NCBI RefSeq assembly: GCF_900964775.1
Contig: NC_041815.1
Span: 11,869,443 to 11,933,442 of the forward strand
DNA length: 64,000 nt
From: Scleropages formosus
Taxonomy: Eukaryota; Chordata; Actinopteri; Osteoglossiformes; Osteoglossidae
Direction: 5' to 3'
Under the pieces are notes generated by a model. That model worked only from the letters and a program-made list of their open reading frames with translations, was not told the DNA's origin and ran no database searches. The position numbers and the translations under genes are program-made. Each line of letters begins with the position of its first letter. The stretch's first letter is position 1. Shown here piece after piece: positions 31,996 to 43,852 of this stretch.

Positions 31996-32030
31996 ATTGG
32001 TTTGTGTTGTATACTGAATTACTAATTCAG

Positions 32031-32261
32031 TAATTTGGACCAGGGGGTGTGGTGGCGCAGTGGGTTGGACTGCAGTCCTGCTCTCCAGTGGGTCTGTGGT
32101 TCAAGTCCTGCTTGGGGTGCCTTGCGATGGACTGGTGTCCCGTCCTGGGTGTGTCCCCTCCCCCTCCGGCCTTATGCCCTGTGTTGCTGGGTAGGCTCCA
32201 GTTTCCCGTGACCCTGTGAGGGACAAGCGGTTCTGAAAATGTGTGTGTGTAATTTGGACCA
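32031..32261 (+). repeat. SINE-1 copy with 12-bp target duplication
   Basis: Plus-strand SINE-1 (A box TGGCGCAGTGG, B-box region GGTTCAAGTCC, tail 'ctgaaaatgtgtgtgtgt'). TAATTTGGACCA at 32031-32042 and 32250-32261 delimits the insertion. The tail is only about 6 TG units. Confidence 0.92.
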
Positions 32262-32344
32262 ATTTATTTACTTGACACATGAAAACAGTTTTCTTTTTTC
32301 TTTTGTAAATAGTGAAAGCTTTTTATTAGCAGCTTTTAAAGTAG

Positions 32345-32470
32345 CACTAGGGCAGGGATGGCTAGTTGTGTTGTGGTTAGCGCTTCTGCCTTTGGGGCCA
32401 AAGGTCAGCGGTTCAATTCCTGTCATGATGAACTCAGGGATCGAGCTGAGAGACTCAAACATAGGTGTGT
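32345..32470 (+). repeat. SINE-2 tRNA-like head
   Basis: 'gttgtggttagcgcttctgc', 'gggccaaaggtcagcggttc' and B box GGTTCAATTCC match the head of the SINE copies seen inverted at 50852-51066 and 63690-63908. No L2-type tail follows. Confidence 0.5.
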
Positions 32471-34049
32471 GTTTATTTAGTAGGGAGAGGCAAGGGTTGC
32501 TCAGTCAATCTACAAATGTCATACAGTGGGACAAGAAGAAGCCAAAAACCAGAAGAATGAGAGCTGAAAGTTGAATAGCTGGACAGGAGAAACACCAGGG
32601 CAGGCGAGGAGGGATCGGGGGGTAAGGAGCTTGGATTGCTGATGAAGAGCTGCAGCTTCTTGAGATGAGGTTCTGTGTTCTGGAGAATCCGGACTGTCTT
32701 TTTATCCCCTGCCCCCTTGATCAGATGCGGGTGCAGTTGTTATGCATGCAATCAGGGGTGTGACAATATTATTTTTATGGTTAGACATTATTTATCCCGA
32801 GTGGTTTCACCAGTCTGTGAAACAGGATATTTACTAGATCAATTTAATTCACATTATTTCCTCCAGACTACAATAAAAGATCTCTCTTGAGTCTTCAATC
32901 AGAAACCATCAGATTACAAATTTGTGTCCTTACCCACTTCACTACCTGCTGTCCTGCTGTCTTCAGTTCCATATTTGACAGCAGTTAATGAAGACAGACT
33001 AGTGTTGTCATCAACATGTAAATACTGACATCCACGTATTTGTGATGTAGAATCCAGAACATGACCTGCTTCTCCTGCTCTCTTTTGTTGAGTTTCCTAA
33101 CAAATGAAACTGTATTACATGATGTTTAAGAGTCTTGTAGCTGTTGAGGAGACATCCCATCCCAAAGGTGTTGTACCAAAACCCAGGGCAGTAGGTGTTA
33201 ATGGAACAAGACAGTCCCTCAGGTGTTTCCTGCAAGTGTACAAAGGGACATTGATCTGGTCCCAGGGTTGGCTCTTTTTGGCTGCTCCAACACTGCTCTT
33301 GGTGAACCATGTGAGGAACAGCACTGTGTAATGATTCATATGGTTATAGACAACAACAATGTTCTACACAACTGATATCGGTCTTCACACTGATTTAGGA
33401 AAAGGCTTCATGAGATTGTTGTTATCATTACACACAGAATAAACAAATATCTGGACATTTTCTACACAGAGGCTGCACTGGATTTTTATTTATTTGTTTT
33501 TAAACCAAAGACAAGACACAAAGTATTTGATGTTTCATACAAAATTAGTGGTGATAAAATGAGTTGAGACATGATAAAATGAACTCTTCCTGAGAACCAA
33601 CTTAACTAAAAGTTTTTAACATTATTTTCAGTTTACTGTGTTCTGTTTACATTTTTCAGATTTCCATACTTTTCTCCTCACATCCCCTATAAGTTTATAC
33701 TGGTAGTTTCCTCTGTTCGTATGTGTACTAACATGTTTCAGATAGTTTGACTGTGTTTTCCTTCCCCTTGCTGGACTTACAGTATATATAATACCAGTTT
33801 ATTGGGTTAATGATGTTTGAATTGTTTGCCTATCTTTGTATTTACCTTTTATATATCTTGCTACATTTACTACATTAAATCAGGTAACAGGACTTCTTTG
33901 GTGTGGTAAATGGAAAATTAATTAGCAGCTTGTTAAAATTATGCATATTAATAATATGGAAGAGAGCACCATTTTTTATGATTGCTCTAAAAGTTCAATA
34001 TATCTTTTATTCACTTGAGGACAAAGCTGTGAAGTTCCTGAGAGATTAA
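32471..34049. other. Non-coding stretch
   Basis: The part 32471-32760 resembles the degenerate repeat at 45230-45600 in style, but no class can be assigned. From 32760 to 34049 it is AT-rich without recognisable gene or repeat. Confidence 0.4.
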
Positions 34050-34337
34050 TTGAACAAGTTCAAGAGGAATCTGAGTCAGGATTACCCAGCATGCTTTCAG
34101 CCTCAGGATCACAATGATCTCGACAGTGAATCTGAGATCCAGAAGATGTGTGGCAGAGAGAGGGCTATGAAGATCACACTGTACATTCTGAGGACCATGA
34201 ACAAGAAGGATCTCACAGTTACCTTGGGGAAGAATAAGAACTTTTTGTCTCTCTTTACAGTCTCGTGCAGCTTAAATATACCAAAAAAAGAGGAACATCT
34301 GAAGAAACTTTTAATCACAAATATCTGGCCAAGATAG
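34050..34337 (+). pseudogene. NLR gene relic: C-terminal part of a pyrin-like domain
   Basis: The frame reads LNKFKRNLSQDYPACF, then IQKMCGRERAMKITLYILRT and MNKKDL. This follows the second half of fish NLR pyrin domains (a pattern like AVKIT..ILR.MN..DL). A stop codon precedes it within the domain ('KFLRD*LNKFK'), the first helices are not visible, and no NACHT exon follows. An LRR exon of the same gene family lies at 35709 on the same strand. Confidence 0.58.
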
Positions 34338-34451
34338 GCAATAATGCAAAAAAAAAGGTCTGTAAAACAAAATGAATGATACAAAAATACAACAAAAACT
34401 ATAATAAACACAACATTTATTTCCTTCTGTTCGCTTTAAATGGTCTGTAAT

Positions 34452-35640
34452 ACACTGCTAAAAAAAAATTAAAGGAACACTTTGAAAACACATCAGATCG
34501 CAATGGTGAAAAAAATCATGCTGGATATCTATACTGATATGGACTGGGTAATATGTTCGGAACGAAAGGATGCCACATCGTTTGATGGAAATGAAAATTA
34601 TCAACCTACAGAGGGCTGAATTCAAGGACACCCCAAAAATCAAAGTGAAAAAATGATGTGGCAGGCTATTCCATTTTGCTGAAATTTCATTGCAGCAACT
34701 CAAAATGGTACTCTGTTTACAGGTACTGAACTACTGTTTGTATGGCCCCCACGTGCTTGTATGCATGCCTGACAACGTCGGGGCATGCTCCTAATGAGAC
34801 TACGGATGGTGTCCTGCGGTATTCCCTCCCAGATCTGGACCAGGGCATCACTGAGCTCCTGGACAGTCTGAGGTGCAACCTGGCGGCGTCGGATGGACCG
34901 AAGCATAACGTCCCAGAGGTGTTCTATTGGATTTAGGTCAGGCGAGCGTGGGGGCCATTCAATGGTATCAATTCCTTCATCCTCCAGGAACTGTCTGCAT
35001 ACTCTTGCCACATGAGGCCGGGCATTGTCGTGCACTAGGAGGAACCCAGGACCCACTGCACCAACATAGGGTCTGACAATGGGTCCAAGGATTTCATCCC
35101 GATACCTAATGGCAGTCAGGGTGCCATTGTCTAGCCTGTAGAGATCTGTGTGTCCCTCCATGGATATGCCTCCCCAGACCATCACTGACCCACCACCAAA
35201 CCGGTCATGCTGAACGATGTTACAGGCAGCATAACGTTCTCCACGGCTTCTCCAGACCCTTTCATGTCTGTCACATGTGCTCAGGGTGAACTGCTCTCAT
35301 CTGTGAAAAGCACAGGGCGCCAGTGGCGGACCTCCCAATTCTGGTGTTCTATGGCAAATGCCAATTGAGCTCCATGGTGCCGGGCAGTGAGCACAGGGCC
35401 CACTAGAGGACGTCAGGCCCTCAGGCCACCCTCATGAAGTCTGTTTGGTCAGAGACATTCACACCAGTGGCCTGCTGGAGGTCATTTTGTAGGGCTCTGG
35501 CAGTGCTCATCCTGTTCCTCCTTGCACAAAGGAGCAGATACCGGTCCTGCTGATGGGTTAAGGACCTTCTACGGCCCTGTCCGGCTCTCCTAGAGTAACT
35601 GCCTGTCTCCTGGAATCTCCTCCATGCTCCATGCCAAATA
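34452..35640 (-). mobile_element. Tc1-type DNA transposon, truncated and decayed
   Basis: Minus-strand frame 35185-34700 encodes the C-terminal DDE transposase: MVWGGISMEG, 'LLVHDNARPH' (second D), and 'WPPRSPDLNPIEHLWD' carrying the final catalytic E. Earlier parts up to about 35640 are recognisable in translation but broken by several stops and shifts. One terminal sequence, 'cactgctaaaaaaaaattaa' (34454-34473), is present; the opposite end was not found. It sits between two NLR relic pieces. Confidence 0.85.
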
Positions 35641-35708
35641 AACAGTGTAAATGACCATTGAAGTGTGTATCAGGGAGAATGCAGTGTTTAATGTGTATCT
35701 CTCTACAG

Positions 35709-35870
35709 ACTCTCTGGCTGTTGTGTCACAGAGAGAGGCTGCGCTTCTTTGGCTTCAGCTCTGCGTTCAAACCCCTGTTCACACCTGAGAGAACTGGATC
35801 TGAGCTACAATCACCCAGGAGACTCAGGAGTGAAGCTGCTCTCTGATCTACTGGAGGATGAGCAACTGAA

Positions 35871-35872
<2 letters not shown>
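35709..35872 (+). pseudogene. NLR (NLRC3/NLRP-like) leucine-rich-repeat exon, interrupted by (GT)n
   Basis: After the acceptor 'atctctctacag' the exon reads LSGCCVTERGCASLASALRS, NPCSHLRELDLSYNHPGDSG and VKLLSDLLEDEQLKS. This is the standard RI-type LRR exon of fish NLRs (usually about 174 nt). The frame starts correctly for the exon, but the conserved end is replaced by a GT tract from 35873, and no donor is seen. Probably a gene fragment. Confidence 0.72.

Positions 35873-35930
<58 letters not shown>
35873..35930 (+). repeat. (GT)n microsatellite inside the LRR exon
   Basis: Nearly uninterrupted GT dinucleotides over about 58 bp, with no SINE-1 sequence beside it, unlike most CA/TG tracts in this window. 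Confidence 0.9.
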
Positions 35931-35931
<1 letters not shown>

Positions 35932-36059
35932 GCAAGTCAGCAGCAACAATAACACTTCTGTGCAGCAATAACATTTGTATGCTTAAGCTACAACTCCCAT
36001 TTAAGTGCAAAAGAAAAATGACTGATGCAAAATAAATAACGGCATAAAACTTGAGGAGA

Positions 36060-36594
36060 TGCAAAAAACTAACTTTTCACCCTGCTGCAGACAGGGAAGC
36101 ATTTTTGCTTCCTGAAGGCCAACACAGAGAGAATGAGGAGGAGCTTCTTCCCGCAGGCCATCCGGGCTCTTGACCAGGAAAGCACCATGGAGTAGAGACT
36201 GGACTTGAATAAACAATAATCACTACCTCAGCCGAATATTGCATAGCATTTTTTTCCACAACATTGCACACGTACTTTTTTCTGATTTAATCTTTAATAT
36301 TGGAGTTTACATTCACTTTGTTCACATACTTGAATACATCTGTTTTGTATATGTCCCCTCATACATATTATTATTCTTCTGTTCATTTCTATTATATTTT
36401 CATTATATTTCTTTTTTTCCTGTAGTATGATTTTAATTGCTATTTTATTTGGGGGGGGGGGGGGGGGCACGGTGGAACTGTGTATGTGTGTGTGTATTTT
36501 TATCTTACTATGAGTATGTACCATGGACAGTCGGAAAAGCATTTCACTGCACGTTGTACTAAGTATGGTTGTGTACGTGACAAAACTTGAATTT
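36060..36594 (+). mobile_element. Rex1-type LINE 3' fragment
   Basis: The frame 'RMRRSFFPQAIRALDQES' (about 36129-36190) is the end of the RT ORF. The 3'UTR ends 'tttcactgcacgttgtacta...gtgacaaaacttgaatttga'. An 18-nt G run lies at 36450-36467. Confidence 0.68.
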
Positions 36595-36843
36595 GACAGT
36601 TTTTGGGATTTATTTATTCAATAAAGAATTTAGTAACCGGAAATGATGAAGAAATTTTTACCTGTTGAGTTGGACAGTGTGTGGAGCCAGACACCTTCGG
36701 TGGGCTAGTAATCCATTCTGATCCATAGGAAAATGAAAGAAAAAATCTCTCACTGCCTGTTGGTGTTCCAATAAACGTTCCGAATGAACTCCTTCTGTGC
36801 GTCCTTCTTTGCCCCATCCATACCCAGAGCACAGCATGCTACA
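36594..36843 (+). repeat. LTR-like repeat copy 2 (candidate solo LTR fossil)
   Basis: Shares the ordered blocks listed for 20377-20684, same orientation, with TG start and CA end. No internal coding region. Family unassigned. Confidence 0.4.
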
Positions 36844-37062
36844 ATGTCATCTTAAGAAATGTTGGGCTATTTCAGAAAATCTAAGTTGGTACCTCTGATC
36901 AGTAAGACCCCAGTAGGCGGGCACACCTTTAGATATTGAGCACCTAAACTCTGGAACAGTACCAGTTACCGTCATGTTGCACATCTCTGAGATGAACACA
37001 GGTAGGATGTGAATCTTCTGCCCTCAAGTAAAAACTGAGACATTCACAAAGGAAATAACACT

Positions 37063-37068
37063 TTTATT
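37063..37068 (-). terminator. Polyadenylation signal of the CDK4/6 gene
   Basis: AATAAA on the minus strand, about 110 bp past the stop codon at 37179. Confidence 0.6.
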
Positions 37069-37178
37069 GAAGTGAACAACTGGCAACAGTCCTCATCTCC
37101 TTCGAGCGAAGGTACCGCCGTGAATTAACCGCTATTCCGCCAGCTCTTCAGCAGCCATAGGGTCCCTGGGTAGCGGTG

Positions 37179-38361
<1,183 letters not shown>

Positions 38362-38454
38362 TCATCATCTAGAGAACAGCAAAGAATGTGTCAGGCTGCA
38401 TAAGACCACAGGACTTTGTTATGAATTTATTACAGGGTGATGGGTTTAGGAGGC

Positions 38455-38554
38455 NNNNNNNNNNNNNNNNNNNNNNNNNNNNNNNNNNNNNNNNNNNNNN
38501 NNNNNNNNNNNNNNNNNNNNNNNNNNNNNNNNNNNNNNNNNNNNNNNNNNNNNN
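38455..38554. other. Assembly gap (100 N)
   Basis: Exactly 100 N, the usual placeholder for a gap of unknown size. The CDK4/6 gene (-) and klhl6 (+) on either side both lack their 5' exons. Confidence 0.99.
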
Positions 38555-39387
38555 TCTGACATGGTCATCATCAGCAGCAACACTGAGGTGATCAAGATAT
38601 AAAAACAGCAACTATAAGGTGACAAATACAGGCATCCACAATTTATGAAGTCTCTTTATCCAAAATTTTGGTTTAACAGCTCTTGGGATTTGATAACGAA
38701 TTTTCAATTTGTGGAACAAAAAATCGGTATATCAAAATTTATACAAAGCTTGTCCAAAAGAAAAAACATAGAAAGCCTCGTGAATGAAACAGAAGTGCAG
38801 GAATGTGCTGTAGTTGGTGTGTCTGCATCCAGATCTCTGATCCGTTGGTGTGTTTAGAAATGTGAGTGTTGCCGTAAGAGAGTGGGGCATTATGGAAAGT
38901 GTATGAAATTCCATAGGTGTGTCTGTCGGCCTTATTGGCTGTGTAATTTCACTGAATGATTGCAGAAATAACAGAGCAATTAAAAGGAAAAGTTTAGCTG
39001 ACAGTTTTTCAAGTTATGTATGCACATTTTAGCAACTGTACACAACTTTCGAAAATTGTTCACAAGACATGCCATGTACCCAGTGGATCTCAGCTTGGTT
39101 TATTACTCATCCTTCAGAGAACTGATCATTTAAAAAACAAAGGGGGAATTACTTTGGACCAGTATGAATATCAGCTTTGTGGAGGTGATGAGTTGAAAAA
39201 TTATTTGTTGATTTTTTTTTTTTTTCTTTTCTGGGAACAAACCAAGAACGGATTCTTTAAAAGGTTCATGTTACACTACTACTTTTTCTCATGATATCAG
39301 GCATCATTTAGGATGACTTTAGAGTGAACTTGGGATGGAGTTGGAACAAGCTGGAAATTTTCCCCAGAAAAAAATAATTTCATTATC
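38555..39387. other. Non-coding AT-rich stretch after the gap
   Basis: No BTB exon, kinase exon or recognised repeat seen here. Confidence 0.5.
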
Positions 39388-39628
39388 TGGTTTTTTTTGG
39401 GGGGGGGGGCACAGTGGCACAGTGGCTGGTTTGACTGGGTCCTACTCTCCGATGGGTCTGTGGTTCGAGTCCTGCTTGGGGTGCCTTGCGAAGTACTGGT
39501 GTCCTGTTCTGGGTGTGTCCCCTCCCACTCCAGCCTTATGCCCTGTGTTACTGGGTTAGGCTCTGGCTTGCTGCGATCCCCACTTGGGACAAGTGGTTTC
39601 AGACTCTGTGTGTGTGTGTGTGGTTTTT
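39388..39628 (+). repeat. SINE-1 copy
   Basis: Plus-strand copy with B box GGTTCGAGTCC, ending 'ggtttcagactctgtgtgtg' (tail to about 39621). TGGTTTTT at both edges (39389-39396 and about 39621-39628) is a likely target duplication. A G run (39399-39409) precedes the head. Confidence 0.85.
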
Positions 39629-39833
39629 CGATTTTCGGTTTATTTTCAGGCACAAATAAGGACTGATTAATGGTGAGTAGTGGTAATATTGTCTGAAAAC
39701 GTACTTGTGCAAGGTTTTTGCTGACTGACAGTAGAGCAATGCTAACAGAATTACAACAGTAGTATTCCAAGCAGCAAAACAAAGAAATTGGAAGAAAACC
39801 CCAGAGTGATGCTGCAGTTCTCTGTGACCACAG

Positions 39834-42800
39834 TTCCTGCGCATGGTTGAAGCCTGCTCCAGCTTTCTGGCCAACGCCCTCCTCCCAGACAACTGTGTTG
39901 GTGTCCTGAGGCTGGCTGACGCCCACTCGCTAGTACCCTTGCAGGCCTGCGTGCAAGACTACATCTCCCAAGCCTTCTCCCATGTAGCACTCCATGAAGA
40001 GTTTCTGGAGTTGCCAGAGGAGGCACTGGTGAACCTCTTGAAGCGCGATGACCTGAGCGTGACGGAAGAGGAGCAGGTGTTTGAGGCAGCCATTCGCTGG
40101 GTGCGGGCACGTGAAACTGAAAGGCTGCCTACCCTACCACGCCTGTTGCAGCACATACGCCTGCCCCTCCTAAATCCATGGTACTTTGTTGAAAAAGTGG
40201 AAGGGGACCCCCTTGTGCGAAGGAGCCCTGAGGCCTTTAATTTGCTGCAGGAGGCTCGCAGGTACCACCTCTCCGGGACTGAGGTAGGTGCCAGGAGCCC
40301 TGCTGTTGATGCTTTTGTCACTGTCATGTGTTATTCCGGTCTTTGGAATGGTACCTCTGCTGCTCTTTGTGTTAGCATTGCGAGCAGCATTAAATTGTTT
40401 AACTGGGAAAAATAAATTGTCAATATTTGGACTTCTAAGGTCTTGAAGCTGCAAATAGCTATTTGCTGAGCAATGCAATAAAGTAATGACAACATAATGA
40501 AACATGATACACTAGCGATGTACTACATGCTACACAGTGGTGCATCTGCAGGCATAAATAGGCTGTACTGTGTGCCAAATCAGGTTGTCTCTGAGCGCAC
40601 CAAGCCACGAGTCCAGGAGTTCCAGTCGGAGGTGTTCATGATCATTGGCGGATGCACTAAGGATGAAAAATTTGTATCGGAGGTGACCTGCTTGGACCCC
40701 CTACGCAGGAGTCGACTGGAAGTAGCCAAGCTGCCCATAACTGAGATGGAGGCAGAGACCGACAACAAAAAGTGGGTGGAGTTTGCCTGCATCACATTCC
40801 AGAATGAAGTTTACCTGTCTGGTGAGTGAACGCCACACCGTACAGCATCTCCGACAATCACGCTCTAAATATCTTACGGCTTTAAAAATTACAAATAACC
40901 GATCTTAGACTTCCTGGATGTGGTTTGAAATGAACTAGTCTGAACTGCTTTGTAAGATTCCTCTAGTGCAGTACATAAACGTGAGCAGCAGAAACTCATC
41001 ACAAAAAGCAAAACTGAATCAGCCATACTACTTTATCTCAAAGTAAAATGATTATTATCAAGTCTATTCTAAATGAATTTCTCATTTGCAGCTTTTTAGA
41101 CTGAAAGTGGAATTTTTCTTGTAGTAATTCATATCTTATAAGATTTCTATATTTCTTGTAGGCATTTTCTTGTGCTATATTCATATTATAAAGATTTTAC
41201 ACAGTTTCGGCATATTTTCCAATTTCACCTTGCTTGCTTGTGTGATTGGAATAGGGGGAAAGGAGACCCAGCATGAAGCATGGAAGTACAATGCTGCCCT
41301 CAATAAGTGGATCCAAATCGAGTATCTCAACAATGGGCGCTGGAGGCATAAAATGGCAGTACTGGCAGGGAAGGTCTATGTGCTGGGTGGGTTCAATGGC
41401 ACCCAGAGACACAGCAGTGTGGAGACCTACGACTCCTTTCACAACACCTGGACAGAGGTCATTTTCCTGATTAGATGATTACCAGCTAACTCTAGGCTCA
41501 TTTTCAGTTTCATCATGTTCTTGAGCTGACAGTTATCCATTGCAGCTTAAGTTTAATTCATTTAGTACAGCAGGTTTCATCGGGGATCTTGACACAACCT
41601 TTAGGTTACAGGTCCATTGCCTTACCGCCGTGCTGCCTGTTGGTCTACTTTTATGTTGCATTAGGTGTAGTTATGCTTTTAATTAAATGCCCTGAGGTGT
41701 GAGGGGGATGCGGTGGTGCAGTGGGTTGGACTGGGTCCTGCTCTCCGGGAGGTCTGGGGGTTCGAGCCCCACTTGGGGTGCCTTGTGACGGACTGATGTC
41801 CCTGTCCTGGGTGTGTGCCTTACGCCCTGAGTTGCCGGGTTAGGCTCCGGTTCCCCGTGACCCACGTATGGGATAAGCGGTTTAGGAAGTGTGTGTGTGT
41901 GTGTGCGTGCCTGAGGTGTGACTGCATGAAGGCTGTTAAGTGTTACTGCTGTTACTGGTAGGCTACCCCTAGTTATAAAGTTTTGAATTTTCAAGATACA
42001 AAAATTTTGAAGTTTATTAATTAGTGTTTCACCATTTGTTTTCTAAAATTCTCTGTGTAGAGGGAAAATGAGCTGTCTTTTTGCTTGCCATCATCAGTTG
42101 ACAGCAAAAGGATATAAACACCCACACACACAACCATTTTCAGAAACCGCTTGTCCCATACGGGGTCACGGGGAACCGGAGCCTAACCCGGCAACTCAGG
42201 GCGTTAGGGCTGGAGGGGAGGGGACACACCCGGACGGGACGCCAGTCCGTCGCAAGGCACCCCAAGCGGGACTCAAACCCCAGACCCACCGGAGAGCAGG
42301 ACTGTGGTCCAACCCCTGCGCCACCGCACCCCCGCATGGATATAAACAGCGCTGCTTTTTCTCGAAGGTAGGATAACAGAGCTGTCTTTTTTTTTCATTT
42401 AATAATCACCCATTTATCATTCCATATCTGTACATGTCTGTAGTACCCTACATTTTGCCAGTAATAGGCACTAGAGTTGTTTGATAACGTAGCATGTGTA
42501 AGCTGCATAGAAGATGAACAGAACAACCTGCACAGCATGTAGAACCCCTGGAGAGTTAGTCAAGACAGCCCAGTGAAAATATTAATTCCATCTGCACTCT
42601 TTTGCTACACCAACAGCACCACATATATTACAAATTTCATCCTTTCATTTCACCTTGCCTATATGTTATTACCTACTACCCACAGAATTTTCATTGCTTA
42701 AAGTTTTTCATATTGTTATAGGTGTTATACCACTATTGACAGGGTATGCCACAGAGTGCTTCACATAATACAAAAGGAGTGACAACAATAAGAATTACAG

Positions 42801-43512
42801 TTTTGCGAGCCTTTCCCTCGATCTGGAACATTTTGGTAACATCCTAATGACATTCTCCTCTTCTGTGGTGTTGCAGGCAGCACCCCTCATGCTGAGTGTG
42901 AGCTCCTTTGCCACAGCCAGTCACAACAACAAGCTATATGTGATTGGAGGGGGTCCAAAATGGCAAACTGGCAACAGATAAGACCCAGTGCTTTGACCCT
43001 TGCACCAACAAATGGACTCTCCGGTCCCCAATGCCCACTGAAGCAAAATGTATAAATGCTGTAACCTTCAAAGATTGCATTTATGTAGCTGGTTAGTATC
43101 GTACCAGCTGTAATAGGCAGCTGTCTCTATCCCTGTGATATAGTGGTCAGATCAGGTCATACAGAAGCTGCGGTTTGACGTTTCTGACACTCTGCTTGTT
43201 CCTTGGCTAGGTGGTGCAATGAAGGCACTCTACTGCTATAACCCTTTGGAGGACACCTGGAGTATGGTGACACAGTTCAGCCATGAGAGAGCCAGTTGTG
43301 GTCTTGCAGCATGTAATGACAAGCTCTTCATCACAGGAGGGCGGGATGAAAGGAATCAGGTGATCGCCACAGTGCTGTGTTGGGACCCGGGCACAAAGAA
43401 GCTAACAGAGGAGTGTGTGCTACCCCGTGGTGTGTCCCACCATGGCAGTGTTACGCTGCGGAAATCATATACACATATCCGGAGAGTAACGCCTAGAACT
43501 GTGGCTGTATGA
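39834..43512 (+). CDS. klhl6: Kelch-like protein 6, BACK and Kelch exons (BTB exon missing)
   Basis: Exons 39834-40283, 40584-40821, 41255-41457, 42877-43091 and 43211-43512. The protein follows vertebrate KLHL6 almost residue for residue: [21 protein letters not shown] and [11 protein letters not shown] in BACK; then [64 protein letters not shown] and [20 protein letters not shown] in the Kelch repeats. KLHL6 is a Cullin-3 substrate adaptor linked to B-cell signalling. The N-terminal BTB exon(s), ending before FLRMVEAC, are not found between the gap and 39834. Exon 42877-43091 has one extra A in 'ccaaaatgg' (about 42956) that shifts the frame before [10 protein letters not shown]; its length (215, expected 214) confirms this. 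The donor after 41457 (GTCATT) is weak. Two SINE-1 copies lie in the fourth intron. Confidence 0.93.
41691..41919 (+). repeat. SINE-1 copy in klhl6 intron, 12-bp target duplication
   Basis: CCTGAGGTGTGA at 41691-41702 and 41908-41919. B box GGTTCGAGCCC. Tail (TG)n at 41889-41907. Confidence 0.92.
42110..42348 (-). repeat. SINE-1 copy in klhl6 intron, 11-bp target duplication
   Basis: Opposite orientation to the copy at 41691. GGATATAAACA at 42110-42120 and 42338-42348. Tail is only about six CA units. Confidence 0.92.
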
Positions 43513-43833
43513 CTTTAAATTGCAAAATTGGCAAACTCGCTACACAAGCTAACAGGCAGGAGTACCCAAAAAGCTGGGTTGCTGTTACTGATGATTACTG
43601 AGAAAAAGATATCATAAATAAGGAATGTACTGGATATGGAACTGCACTTGTGACTGAAACACAGGCCTTACCTCATTGTTATATTTGCCATGGCTGCATA
43701 AGAGTAAATGGTAGATAAATATACTATGTACTTATTTTTGTCTCCATTGCATCCATTATATTTTGTCTCTTTTTGCATCCATTATATTTATATGATCTGA
43801 ACATTTGTAAAAAAAAACTATAAAGTGAGTATT

Positions 43834-43839
43834 AATAAA
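43834..43839 (+). terminator. Candidate klhl6 polyadenylation signal
   Basis: AATAAA about 320 bp after the klhl6 stop, just before the Rex3 insertion. Confidence 0.4.
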
Positions 43840-43852
43840 AAAAATTGCCATG

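Noticed and set aside
32345-32470. tRNA genes at SINE heads (also 6071-6145, 10585-10660, 51205-51260)
   Set aside because: A and B boxes are present but the cloverleaf is not; these are promoter heads of retroelements.
38369-38611. Open frames spanning the N run
   Set aside because: They are artefacts of translating unknown bases.
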